Below the pieces are notes generated by a model, which did no database searches, was not told the origin of the DNA, and was given only the letters and a program-made list of their open reading frames with translations. From Hymenobacter cellulosivorans (GTDB taxonomy: Bacteria > Bacteroidota > Bacteroidia > Cytophagales > Hymenobacteraceae), in the NCBI RefSeq assembly GCF_022919135.1, contig NZ_CP095049.1:3910501-3974500 (forward strand): a DNA stretch of 64,000 bases, written 5' to 3'. A program made the translations under genes and the position numbers. This document shows, piece after piece, positions 51,380 to 59,589 of this stretch. The first letter of the stretch is position 1; each line of letters starts with the position of its first letter.

Positions 51380-53974
51380 ATGAAAAAGATTTTCCTCGTT
51401 CTGATTTTAACTACCGCCGGCCGCCTGGCCTGGGCCCAGATGCCGCAGGGCGAGCGGCCCGCCGGAGCTACCCGGCCGGCCGGGGCTCCCGGACAAGGCC
51501 CGCAGGGGGCGCCGCAGGCCGCCGTAGGCACCGGCCGCATCACCGGCACTATCACGGACGCAGCTTCGAAGGAGCCCGTATCCTACGCCACGGTGGTAAT
51601 TCTGAACCCGGCTACGGGCAAGGCCGTGGACGGTACTTCGGCCGACGACAAAGGGAAATTCTCGATTCCGCGGGTGCCAGCCGGGACGTATACCGTCCAG
51701 ATCAGCTTCATCGGCTACAAGAACCTGGAGCAGCCCGGCGTGGTCATTACCGAGGCCGGCAATACGGTAGCCCTGGGCACGATTACGCTGGAATCATCGG
51801 TGCAGAAGCTGGCCGAAGTAGTGGTGGAAGGCCAGCGCAGCCTGGTGGAGGAGAAGGTCGATAGGACCGTCTACAACGCCGAGAAAGACGAAACGACCCG
51901 GGGAGGCGACGCCACCGACGTGCTCAAGCGCGTGCCCATGCTCAGCGTCGACCTCGACGGCAACGTGAGCTTGCGCGGCTCGTCCAACATCCGGGTACTC
52001 ATCAACAACCGACCCAGCACGATTTCGGCCAGCAGCATTGCCGACGCGCTAAAGCAGATTCCGGCCGACCAGATCAAGAGTGTGGAAGTCATTACCTCGC
52101 CCTCGGCCAAGTACGATGCCGAGGGCTCGGGCGGCATCATCAACATCGTCACCAAGCAAAACAACCTGCAGGGCTTCACCCTGGACTTGCGCAGCAGCGC
52201 CGGGTTGCGCGGCTCCGACCTGGGCCTGAACGCCACCTACCGGGTAGGTAAGATGGGCTTCTCGCTGGGCGGCGGCGGCCGGGCCATGTACAACACCCCT
52301 GGCAGCTTCACCAACGAGCAAACCACCTACAGCCTGCTGGGCTCCGACCTGAGCACCCGCACGCTGCGCAGCCGCACCCTGCAAACGGCCGACACGCGCA
52401 ATAACAACGTGTTTGGGCGCTATTCCCTGGGCTGGGACTACGACATCAACAAGTACAACTTCCTCTCGGCCTCGGTGCAGCTGGGCCTGCGCAACGGCAC
52501 CAGCTACCAGGACGGGCTGGCTTCCACCACCGAGTTTTTTGACGGCACTACGCCCGCAACCAGCTCCCGGCGCGACGTGAAGGTGCTCGACAACTCCAAC
52601 ACCCTGGATGCCACGCTCAACTACACCCACACCTTCGAGACGCCCCAGCGCGAGTTTAGCCTGCTGACCCAATACAGCCGTAACACCCGCAACAACGACT
52701 TTTCGAACTATATCCTCACGGGCGAAGGGGCCGGCAGCACCCGTAGCAACCAGAACGACAGCTACAACGAGGAAGTAACCGTGCAGGCCGATTACCAGAC
52801 GCCCGTCGGCAAAAACCAGCTGGTGGAGCTGGGGGGCAAGGACATCATGCGCCGCGTCAACAGCGACTACACCACCCTGCTCAACGGCCAGCCCACGGCC
52901 GGCATCAACCTGAGTAATGTCTTCACCTACCGTCAGAACGTGGCGGCCGGCTACGCTTCCTACACCCTGGGTTTCCTGAAGAGCTACACCCTCAAGGCCG
53001 GGGCCCGCTACGAGTACACCACCATCGATGCCGACTTCCGAACCGAAAATGCGCCCGCCATTCCCTCGTACGGGGTGCTGGTGCCCAGCCTGAACCTCTC
53101 GCGCAAGCTCACCAACGGCAACACGATTAAAGCAGCTTACAACCGCCGGATTCAGCGGCCTTCCCTGCAGTTTCTGAACCCGAACACCCAGGCGGCCAAC
53201 CCGCTCAACATCACCGTGGGCAACCCCACGCTCCAGCCCGAATACACCAACAACTACGAGCTGAGCTACAACACCTTCATCAAGCAGACTTCCCTGAACT
53301 TCTCCACCTTCGTGCGCAACACCACCGGCTCGATTCAGCCCGTGCGCACGCCCCTGGAAGGCGGGGCCATCCAAACCAGCTACGCCAACATCGGCACCGA
53401 AAACGCCTACGGCGGCAGTCTGTTTGCCAACGTCAACATCAACAACAAGCTGACCCTGGGCGGCGGCGCCGACGTGTACTACGCCACGCTCGACAACAAC
53501 GTCGCGGACCCGCTCTACGCGGCCAGCAACCAGGGCTGGGTGGCCAGCGGCCGCCTGATGGGGGGCTACAACTTCACCAAGGGCTGGGGGCTGCAAGCCT
53601 TTAGTTTCTACCGCGGCCGCCAGGTACAGCTGCAGGGCTATCAGGGTGGCTTTGGGGTGTATAGCCTGAGCGTGAAGAAGGATTTCAACGAGAAGAAAGG
53701 TACCATCGGCTTTGGAGCCGACAACTTCTTTACGCCCAGAAACAAGGTGCGCAGCGAAATATCTTCCGCTACCCTCGACCAAAACAGCCTCAACGTGTTT
53801 CACCGCACCGGTCTGCGCGTCAACCTGAGCTACCGCATCGGCAAGATGAGCATGGCCCCAACCCGGCGCAAAAAGTCGGTCAGCAACGATGACCTCAAGG
53901 ACGGCGGCAACAATGACGGGGGCAACGGCGCCGGCGCCACGCCCGCCCAGGGCCCTAGCGGCGGCCGGCCGTAA
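51380..53974 (+). CDS. TonB-dependent-like outer-membrane beta-barrel receptor
   Basis: 864 residues from ATG 51380 (signal peptide MKKIFLVLILTTAGRLAWA). A carboxypeptidase-D-like domain (about 55-140; GTITDAASKEPVSYATVVIL) is followed by a plug-like domain (about 160-260; GGDATDVLKRVPMLSVDLDG and VITSPSAKYDAEGSGGIINI) and a large barrel (about 300-835) of the outer-membrane beta-barrel family type. It ends with a Gly/Asn/Asp-rich tail instead of a TonB-box-like end. The ligand is unknown. The 290 nt upstream contain only the valS terminator and no clear promoter box. Confidence 0.92.
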   Translation: MKKIFLVLILTTAGRLAWAQMPQGERPAGATRPAGAPGQGPQGAPQAAVGTGRITGTITDAASKEPVSYATVVILNPATGKAVDGTSADDKGKFSIPRVPAGTYTVQISFIGYKNLEQPGVVITEAGNTVALGTITLESSVQKLAEVVVEGQRSLVEEKVDRTVYNAEKDETTRGGDATDVLKRVPMLSVDLDGNVSLRGSSNIRVLINNRPSTISASSIADALKQIPADQIKSVEVITSPSAKYDAEGSGGIINIVTKQNNLQGFTLDLRSSAGLRGSDLGLNATYRVGKMGFSLGGGGRAMYNTPGSFTNEQTTYSLLGSDLSTRTLRSRTLQTADTRNNNVFGRYSLGWDYDINKYNFLSASVQLGLRNGTSYQDGLASTTEFFDGTTPATSSRRDVKVLDNSNTLDATLNYTHTFETPQREFSLLTQYSRNTRNNDFSNYILTGEGAGSTRSNQNDSYNEEVTVQADYQTPVGKNQLVELGGKDIMRRVNSDYTTLLNGQPTAGINLSNVFTYRQNVAAGYASYTLGFLKSYTLKAGARYEYTTIDADFRTENAPAIPSYGVLVPSLNLSRKLTNGNTIKAAYNRRIQRPSLQFLNPNTQAANPLNITVGNPTLQPEYTNNYELSYNTFIKQTSLNFSTFVRNTTGSIQPVRTPLEGGAIQTSYANIGTENAYGGSLFANVNINNKLTLGGGADVYYATLDNNVADPLYAASNQGWVASGRLMGGYNFTKGWGLQAFSFYRGRQVQLQGYQGGFGVYSLSVKKDFNEKKGTIGFGADNFFTPRNKVRSEISSATLDQNSLNVFHRTGLRVNLSYRIGKMSMAPTRRKKSVSNDDLKDGGNNDGGNGAGATPAQGPSGGRP

Positions 53975-54014
53975 GGTGAACTGGTGAAGGGACGAGTTGA
54001 CGTTCAACAACGCT

Positions 54015-54059
54015 TGTCCTTGCGAGCAGAGCGAAGCCGTCCGTCCTCGGCGCAGTACG
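54015..54059 (+). repeat. Inner repeat of H9, second copy of the H8 inner repeat
   Basis: TGTCCTTGCGAGCAGAGCGA then AGCCGTCCGTCCTCGGCG and CAGTACG; the first and last parts are almost identical to the minus-strand copy in H8. Confidence 0.7.
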
Positions 54060-54076
54060 CTCCTTGTCTTTTAGCA

Positions 54077-54112
54077 GAAAGCCCTTTACTCCAGCTGGAG
54101 TAAAGGGCTTTT
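54077..54112. terminator. Terminator inside element H9
   Basis: GAAAGCCCTTTACTCC / GGAGTAAAGGGCTTTTC with a short AGCT loop; the core AAAGCCCTTT is the same as in H8. Confidence 0.85.
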
Positions 54113-54209
54113 CACGTTAGAAGGCTTTCTATATTCCTGAGGACGGATTGCCACAGCTGCGCCTCGTAACGACAAGTGTTGTTGAACGTCAACTCATCCC
54201 TTCACCAGT

Positions 54210-54383
54210 TCACCGCTTCTTCTGGCTGAGCTGGTTTTGGAGTTGAAAGGTGACTTGCTGGCAATCAGCAAACTTCTGCTCGGCCTGGTGCAGCGCTTCT
54301 TCCGTGGTGGTAAGCTTCTGGTACAGAAACAGAATGCAGCCCAGGGACACTACCAGGGCAATCAGGTAAATCGTGTTTTTCAT
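54210..54383 (-). CDS. Small single-pass membrane protein
   Basis: 57 residues from ATG 54381-54383. A hydrophobic N-terminal segment (NTIYLIALVVSLGCILFLYQ) is followed by a helical, glutamine-rich tail (TEEALHQAEQKFADCQQVTF and then QLQNQLSQKKR) that looks like a coiled coil. The codon use is ordinary. The stop TGA lies in the arm of repeat H9, so the C-terminus of the protein may depend on it. Function unknown. Confidence 0.65.
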   Translation of the reverse strand: MKNTIYLIALVVSLGCILFLYQKLTTTEEALHQAEQKFADCQQVTFQLQNQLSQKKR

Positions 54384-54406
54384 ACAAGTCTGATTATCAA
54401 AAAGAA

Positions 54407-54429
54407 AAGCCCGTCGATTTGACGGGCTT
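54407..54429 (-). terminator. Terminator after the E2 gene
   Basis: AAGCCCGTC pairs with GACGGGCTT around AAATC; on the minus strand it is followed by TTTTCTTTTT, 33 nt after the E2 stop. Confidence 0.85.
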
Positions 54430-54461
54430 ATTCTGGTAAAAGTAAAGCAGGCCCGGCGTGC

Positions 54462-55856
54462 TTAGATAGCCGTGTTCGGGTCGAACTGCTCCAGGTAATC
54501 AGCCACCTTGCGCACGAACATGCCGCCCAGCGAGCCGTCGACCACGCGGTGGTCGTAGCTGTGGGAGAGGAACATGAAGTGCCGCACGCCGATCAAATCA
54601 CCCTGGGGAGTTTCAATCACGGCCGGCTTCTTCTTGATAGCGCCCACGGCCATGATGGCCACCTGGGGCTGCATGATGATGGGCGTGCCCATCACGTTGC
54701 CGAAGGAGCCCACGTTGCTGAGCGTGTAAGTGCCGCCTTCCAGATCCTCGGGCTTGAGCTTGTTGGCCCGGGCCCGCGAAGCCAGATCATTCACCCGCTT
54801 GCTCAGCCCGTTGAGGTTGAGCTGGTCAGCGTTGTGAATCACGGGTACAATCAGGTTGCCCGAGGGCAGGGCCACGGCCACCCCGATGTTGATGTCGCGC
54901 TTCTTGATGATGTAGTCCCCATCCACCGACACGTTGATGTTGGGGAAATCCTGAATGGCGCGGGCAACAGCCTGGATGAAGATAGGCGTAAAGGTCAGGT
55001 TTTCACCCTCGCGCTTCTTGTAGGCGTCCTTATGCTTGTTACGCCAGTTTACGAGCTCAGTCACGTCGGCCTCGACAAACGAGGTAACGTGGGGCGAAAT
55101 CCGCTTCGAGTCGACCATGCGCTGGGCAATCATCTTGCGCATGCGGTCCATCTCGATCAGCTCGTTGTTGCCGTTCACCGACGGGGCGGGCTTGCTGGCC
55201 ACGGTAGCCGGAGCAGCCTGGGGCTGAGCAGCGGGAGCCGGAGTCGGGGCAGCCTGAGGCTGAGCAGCGGATTGAGTAGCAGCCGGAGCCGAAGCTGCCG
55301 GGGCGGCCTGCGTTAGGGGCTGCTTGCCGTTTTCCACGTAGGCTAGGATGTCCTGCTTCGTTACGCGGCCTTCCTTGCCGGTACCGGGCAGGTATTCCAG
55401 GTCGGCCATCGAAATGCCTTCCTGGCGGGCAATGCTCAGCACCAGGGGCGAGTAGAAGCGGCCGGGCTGGGCTACAGCAAGGCGCTGGTCGGCCTGTGGG
55501 TCGTTTTGCTCGGGCAAGTAAGGTACGCTCACTTCAGCCCCGTTCAGCGAAGGAGCGGAAGCTTCCTGGGGCGCGGCGGGGGCAGCCGTAGATGTTGGCG
55601 CACCAGCACTGGCTACGTCGGTTTCAATTATGGCAATGGGGGCACCCACCGCGACTACCTGGCCTTCCTGGACCAGGATTTCCTGCAGTACACCAGCGTA
55701 GATGGCGGGAACTTCGGTATCTACTTTATCGGTGGCCACTTCCAGCACCGATTCGTCCTGCTCGATGGCGTCGCCGACTTGCTTGAGCCATTTCAGGACA
55801 GTGCCTTCCATAATGCTTTCGCCCATTTTGGGCATCACCATTTCCACTCGTGCCAT
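54462..55856 (-). CDS. 2-oxo acid dehydrogenase E2 (dihydrolipoamide acyltransferase)
   Basis: 464 residues from ATG 55854-55856. It transfers the acyl group from lipoyl to CoA in a 2-oxo acid dehydrogenase complex. The N-terminal lipoyl domain has the modified Lys in VLEVATDKVDTEVPAIY (about 44), the peripheral-subunit-binding domain follows (about 137-175; SPLVLSIARQEGISMADLEY), an Ala/Pro/Gln-rich linker (about 180-235) and the catalytic domain with HRVVDGSLGGMFVRK (about 435). No E1 or E3 is adjacent, so the complex (branched-chain, pyruvate or oxoglutarate) is not decided by context. Confidence 0.95.
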   Translation of the reverse strand: MARVEMVMPKMGESIMEGTVLKWLKQVGDAIEQDESVLEVATDKVDTEVPAIYAGVLQEILVQEGQVVAVGAPIAIIETDVASAGAPTSTAAPAAPQEASAPSLNGAEVSVPYLPEQNDPQADQRLAVAQPGRFYSPLVLSIARQEGISMADLEYLPGTGKEGRVTKQDILAYVENGKQPLTQAAPAASAPAATQSAAQPQAAPTPAPAAQPQAAPATVASKPAPSVNGNNELIEMDRMRKMIAQRMVDSKRISPHVTSFVEADVTELVNWRNKHKDAYKKREGENLTFTPIFIQAVARAIQDFPNINVSVDGDYIIKKRDINIGVAVALPSGNLIVPVIHNADQLNLNGLSKRVNDLASRARANKLKPEDLEGGTYTLSNVGSFGNVMGTPIIMQPQVAIMAVGAIKKKPAVIETPQGDLIGVRHFMFLSHSYDHRVVDGSLGGMFVRKVADYLEQFDPNTAI

Positions 55857-55890
55857 GCGGTTGTTGGTTGTTGGGGGTTGTTGGGTGGGA
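55857..55890. repeat. Single heptamer tract in the E2 leader
   Basis: GGTTGTTGGTTGTTGG then GGGTTGTTGGGTGGG (plus strand); the words TTGTTGG and GGTTGTT recur at about 7-nt spacing. No partner arm is seen. Confidence 0.35.
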
Positions 55891-55901
55891 GATTGAGGCC
55901 T

Positions 55902-55909
55902 CAAAGGTA
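55902..55909 (-). promoter_or_regulatory. -7 box (TACCTTTG) for the E2 gene
   Basis: Matches TAnnTTTG on the minus strand; 45 nt upstream of the ATG, so the leader carries the heptamer tract. Confidence 0.5.
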
Positions 55910-55988
55910 ACAGAAACCACAAAGCAGAGCGCGCCTTCCCTGAACGCCTGTTAGTAGTTCTGCCCTAGAGGTTCCCAAAATCCTGGTT

Positions 55989-57242
55989 TTAGTGCTGCGG
56001 CAGGCTCTGACGCAGCAGGTTCAGCACGCTGGTCGTAGCGTATTCGATGTTGAGCTGCCGGCCGCGGTTGAAGGTAATTTTGCGGGCTACCGTCTGGTGT
56101 TCATCGGCGTAGGCCAGCCAGAAGGTACCCACGGGTTTTTCCTCGCTGCCGCCGTCGGGGCCGGCAATACCGCTGGTCGCAATAGCTACGTCGACGCCTA
56201 GGCGCTGCCGGGCGCCTTCAGCCATTTGCCGCACCACTTCTTCGCTCACCGCACCATGTGCAGTTAGGCTTTCGGTGCTTACACCTAGCTCTTTGACTTT
56301 GATATCATTATGATACGAAACGATGCTTCCTAAAAAGTAACGGGAGCTGCCCGCCACGCTCGTCAGCTTGTGGGCCACGTAGCCGCCGGTACAGCTTTCG
56401 GCCGTGCCCAGCGTGAGGCCCCGCTCCAGCAGCAGCTGGCCTACGGCGGCTTCGAGTGGTACCTCGCCCTCGGCAAAAATATAGTCGCCGAGCAGGGCGC
56501 GCAGCTCGGGCATACGGGCTTCCATGCGGCCGCGCAGCTCGGGCTGACCGTCACTGGAGCCCGTCAGGCGCAGGCGTACGCCGCCCAGGTAGGGCAGGTA
56601 GGCCAGCTTCATATTGGCAGGCAGGGCATCTTCCCAGGTAGCTATTTTTTCGGCCAGAAACGACTCACCCAGGCCGACAGTCTGGACGACGATGTGCTCG
56701 ATGGGCGGGGTCTGGAAGTGGCGCTTGAGGCGGGGCAGTACCGTATCGGTCATCATGCGCTTCATCTCGAAGGGCACGCCGGGCATGCTCACGAATACCA
56801 CGCCCTGGTCCTCAAACCACATGCCCGGCGCGGTGCCCACCACGTTGCGCACCGGCGTGCAGGAAGCGGGCAGAAACGCCTGCTGCCGGTTGACCTCCAT
56901 CATGGGCCGGTTGAAACGGGCAAAGATGGACTCCACGTCGCGCAGGGAAGCCTCGTTAAGCACCAGCTCGGTGTGGAAGTATTCGGTCAGAATGTTCTTG
57001 GTCAGGTCGTCCTTGGTAGGGCCCAAGCCGCCGGTGATAAGTACTACCCGGGCCCGGGTCCGGGCCGCATCCAGGGCCTGCACAATCTCGTCGGCGCGGT
57101 CGGAGACGCTCGTAATCTGGCGGACCCGGATGCCGAGCTTGCCCAGCTCCTGGCCCATGAAGGCGGAGTTGGTATCAATGACCTGGCCGTAGAGAAGTTC
57201 GTCGCCAATAGTAATGATTTCAGCGTCTGGAATGAGGGACAT
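55989..57242 (-). CDS. cinA: CinA family protein (nicotinamide-nucleotide amidohydrolase)
   Basis: 417 residues from ATG 57240-57242. The N-terminal MoaB/COG1058 domain (IITIGDELLYGQVIDTNSAF; ITGGLGPTKDDLTKNIL) and the C-terminal PncC amidase domain (about 260-415; GLTLGTAESCTGGYVAHKLT, ATSGIAGPDGGSEEKPVGTF) are both present. It deamidates nicotinamide mononucleotide in pyridine nucleotide salvage. Full length. Divergent from the first DUF4197 gene. Confidence 0.95.
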   Translation of the reverse strand: MSLIPDAEIITIGDELLYGQVIDTNSAFMGQELGKLGIRVRQITSVSDRADEIVQALDAARTRARVVLITGGLGPTKDDLTKNILTEYFHTELVLNEASLRDVESIFARFNRPMMEVNRQQAFLPASCTPVRNVVGTAPGMWFEDQGVVFVSMPGVPFEMKRMMTDTVLPRLKRHFQTPPIEHIVVQTVGLGESFLAEKIATWEDALPANMKLAYLPYLGGVRLRLTGSSDGQPELRGRMEARMPELRALLGDYIFAEGEVPLEAAVGQLLLERGLTLGTAESCTGGYVAHKLTSVAGSSRYFLGSIVSYHNDIKVKELGVSTESLTAHGAVSEEVVRQMAEGARQRLGVDVAIATSGIAGPDGGSEEKPVGTFWLAYADEHQTVARKITFNRGRQLNIEYATTSVLNLLRQSLPQH

Positions 57243-57342
57243 ATGGACGGAGTTAGGAAGGAGAGGGAAATTGATGCAATTTGGGGCCAACGCGGATAAG
57301 ACGCTCACTAAGGGCCTCAGGTTTTTCGCTTTTTCCACCACT

Positions 57343-58167
57343 ATGTTGCGTTTTCGCATTCTCGTTGCGGCCCTGGCTCTGTCCCTGGCCAGCACCCACG
57401 TAGCCCAGGCTCAAACCAAGACCACGGCTAAAACTACGACCACCAAGAAAACGACGGCCAAAACGCCGGCTAAGACGACGGCGAAAACCCCGGCCAAAAC
57501 CACCACGACCAAGACAACCACCAAAACGACTACGCCAGTCGTGGTGACGCCGCCGGCCCCGCTCACGCTACCTGAGGCTACTACCGGCCTGCGCGAGGCT
57601 TTGACCCAGAGCATTGCCCGGGCCACTGACATTGCCGGCTCCACCGACGGCTTCAATGCCAATGCCGACATCCGCATTCCGTTTCCACCCGAGGCGGAGC
57701 TGGTTTCTACCACGCTGCGCGGCCTGCGTATGGGTGCCCTGGTCGACAACTTTGAGCTGGCCCTAAACCGCGGGGCCGAGGCCGCCGCCGCCCAGGCCAA
57801 GCCCATCTTCCTGGGCGCCGTGCAGAACCTGAGCTTCGCCGATGCCATGGCCCTGGTCACTACCCGGGAGCCCGACGCGGCCACGCTTTATCTGCACAAA
57901 AACACCGAGCCCCAGCTTGTAGCGGCCCTGACGCCCATCGTGCAGCAGTCATTGGAAAGAACCGGCGCCACTAAGCTCTACAAGGAAATGGTGGCCCGCT
58001 ACAACAAGATTCCGCTCGTGACACCCATCAACGCCGACCTGACGGCCTACGCCACTCAGAAAACCTCCGATGGGCTGTTTACGCTCATGGCCGAGGAGGA
58101 AGGCCGCATCCGCCTGAATGCCGCCGCCCGCGGCTCCGACGCGCTGAAGCGCGCCTTCGGCAAGTAG
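57343..58167 (+). CDS. DUF4197 protein with Thr/Lys-rich insert
   Basis: 274 residues from ATG 57343. The signal peptide (LVAALALSLASTHVAQAQ) is followed by about 38 residues that are nearly all Thr, Lys, Ala and Pro (TKTTAKTTTTKKTTAKTPAK and on), then the DUF4197 domain (ATTGLREALTQSIARATDIA; RIPFPPEAELVSTTLRGL). DUF4197 proteins are secreted; their role is unknown. The region between KTT units looks like a sliding repeat in both protein and DNA. A paralogue follows. Confidence 0.85.
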   Translation: MLRFRILVAALALSLASTHVAQAQTKTTAKTTTTKKTTAKTPAKTTAKTPAKTTTTKTTTKTTTPVVVTPPAPLTLPEATTGLREALTQSIARATDIAGSTDGFNANADIRIPFPPEAELVSTTLRGLRMGALVDNFELALNRGAEAAAAQAKPIFLGAVQNLSFADAMALVTTREPDAATLYLHKNTEPQLVAALTPIVQQSLERTGATKLYKEMVARYNKIPLVTPINADLTAYATQKTSDGLFTLMAEEEGRIRLNAAARGSDALKRAFGK

Positions 58168-58190
58168 GAGCCAACTGTGTGCGTCGAGGG

Positions 58191-58229
58191 AAAAGCCCAG
58201 CCGGTCGATTAAACCAGCTGGGCTTTTTT
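58191..58229 (+). terminator. Terminator after the first DUF4197 gene
   Basis: AAAAGCCCAGC pairs with GCTGGGCTTTT around a loop of about 16 nt, followed by TTC. Confidence 0.75.
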
Positions 58230-58328
58230 CATTCCAAGCTTCGGCCCGCCAATTGGAGGAAATTGGTCTGGTTTGTGTTTTACGGCTAGAGCCGGTCGGA
58301 TTGGCCGGGCATTTCGCTCCTGCGCACC

Positions 58329-59096
58329 ATGAAAAAGAAAGCTTCTCTTCTGCTCGTTCTGGCCGGTTTGGCCTGTAATTTTTCGGCCTCGGCCCAAGGC
58401 ATCGACTTATCCAAGATTGGCCAGATTCTGACCAACAGAGTGGGCACCGCCGCCAAAACCGGTACCACCACGACCTCGGGCAGCGTAAGCCAGAACGAGG
58501 CCGCTATGGGCCTGAAAGAAGCCCTGACCCAAGGCATTACCAAAGGCGCGGACCAGGCTTCCCGGCAGGACGGCTTTTACCTGAACCGGCTTATCCGGAT
58601 TCCTTTCCCGCCCGATGCCCAACGCGTGGCTACCTCGCTGCGGGCCATCGGTCTGGGTTCCCAGGTCGATAAGTTTGAATTGTCGTTGAACCGCGGGGCG
58701 GAGGATGCGGCCAAAAGCGCCAAGCCAATCTTTTTGTCGGCCATCAAAAGTCTCACGTTTAAAGACGTGTGGGGCATTCTGACCGGGGAAAAAGATGCGG
58801 CCACCAACTACCTCAAGCGCACCACCACCTCCCAGCTGACCACGGCCTTTAAGCCCATCATTCAGCAGTCGTTGGATAAGGTCAACGCTACGCGCTACTA
58901 CACCGACCTGACCACGCGCTACAACATGATTCCGCTGGTGAAGCCTGTGCAAACCGACTTGAACCAGTACGCCACCGACAAGGCCATTGGTGGCCTGTTT
59001 ACCCTCATTGCCCAGGAAGAAGCCAACATCCGCGAAAATCCCGTGGCCCGCACCACCGAGTTGCTGCGCCGCGTATTTGGCGGCAAGCAGGGGTAG
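58329..59096 (+). CDS. DUF4197 protein (second copy)
   Basis: 255 residues with a signal peptide (LLLVLAGLACNFSASAQG). The domain aligns along its whole length with the upstream paralogue: NEAAMGLKEALTQGITKGAD, RIPFPPDAQRVATSLRAIGL, ELSLNRGAEDAAKSAKPIFL, ARYYTDL-like ATRYYTDLTTRYNMIPLVKP. It lacks the Thr/Lys insert of the first copy. Tandem duplication is inferred. The stop is 1-2 nt from repeat H10. Confidence 0.88.
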   Translation: MKKKASLLLVLAGLACNFSASAQGIDLSKIGQILTNRVGTAAKTGTTTTSGSVSQNEAAMGLKEALTQGITKGADQASRQDGFYLNRLIRIPFPPDAQRVATSLRAIGLGSQVDKFELSLNRGAEDAAKSAKPIFLSAIKSLTFKDVWGILTGEKDAATNYLKRTTTSQLTTAFKPIIQQSLDKVNATRYYTDLTTRYNMIPLVKPVQTDLNQYATDKAIGGLFTLIAQEEANIRENPVARTTELLRRVFGGKQG

Positions 59097-59235
59097 TTTG
59101 GTTGTTCGTTATTCGTTGCTCGTTCTTGAGAATGAGCATAAAAAGGCCCGCCTGAAGAGTTTCAGGCGGGCCTTTTTTGGTTGGCTCGTAACGGGCAGGA
59201 CCTAATAACGGACAACTGCCAACCAACAACCAAGC
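59097..59235. repeat. Heptamer inverted repeat element H10 with nested terminator
   Basis: The left arm (59098-59130) reads GTTTGGTTGTTCGTTATTCG then TTGCTCGTTCTTGAG. The right arm (59199-59233), read inward on the minus strand, is GCTTGGTTGTTGGTTGGCAG then TTGTCCGTTATTAGG. The terminator at 59140-59178 is enclosed. Both converging stop codons abut an arm. Confidence 0.75.
59140..59178. terminator. Terminator inside element H10
   Basis: AAAAAGGCCCGCCTGAA pairs with TTCAGGCGGGCCTTTTTT around GAGT, symmetrical. Confidence 0.9.
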
Positions 59236-59589
59236 TTAATAGTCGTCGTCATCCGAGTAGCGGGAACCCCGGCTACTGCGGGCGCTACCAAACGTATCAT
59301 CGTCATCATCATCGGCGAAGTCATCGTCGTCATCCAGGCTGGCGAACCCGCTGCCATCCGGATCTTCGGCGGCTTCGGCCGTGGTGTACTCTTCCTCCGT
59401 CATGCTGGCCAGGTCCAGGGCCTCGTCGTGGGAGGAGCCCGTGTCGCGCCACATCAGATAATCGGCATACTTGGCGCTAAGGCGGTCCTCGTCGTTGCCG
59501 CGGGTTTTAGTGCCGCCGGTTTTGGCGAAAGTATCCAGCTCATCGTCATCGTCGAGGAAGTCGTCGTCGAGGTCGTCGTATTGTTTCAT
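59236..59589 (-). CDS. Acidic hypothetical protein
   Basis: 117 residues from ATG 59587-59589 (MKQYDDLDDDFLDDDDELDT). Long Asp runs at both ends (DDDDDFADDDDDDTFGS near the C-terminus) frame a helical middle (RLSAKYADYLMWRDTGSSHD). The sequence is highly acidic and probably disordered. No family is recognised. The stop is next to repeat H10. Confidence 0.7.
   Translation of the reverse strand: MKQYDDLDDDFLDDDDELDTFAKTGGTKTRGNDEDRLSAKYADYLMWRDTGSSHDEALDLASMTEEEYTTAEAAEDPDGSGFASLDDDDDFADDDDDDTFGSARSSRGSRYSDDDDY

Larger units (their letters stand above)
53975..54213. repeat. Composite heptamer inverted repeat element H9 with nested terminator and repeat
   Basis: The outer left arm (53975-54018) starts GGTGAACTGGTGAAGGGACG then AGTTGACGTTCAACAACG. 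The outer right arm (54171-54213), read inward on the minus strand, is GGTGAACTGGTGAAGGGATG then AGTTGACGTTCAACAACA, almost identical. Inside are a terminator (54077-54112) and an inner repeat (54015-54059) with a diverged inverted copy at about 54132-54176. The TonB-receptor stop abuts the left arm; the small protein's stop is in the right arm. Confidence 0.9.
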
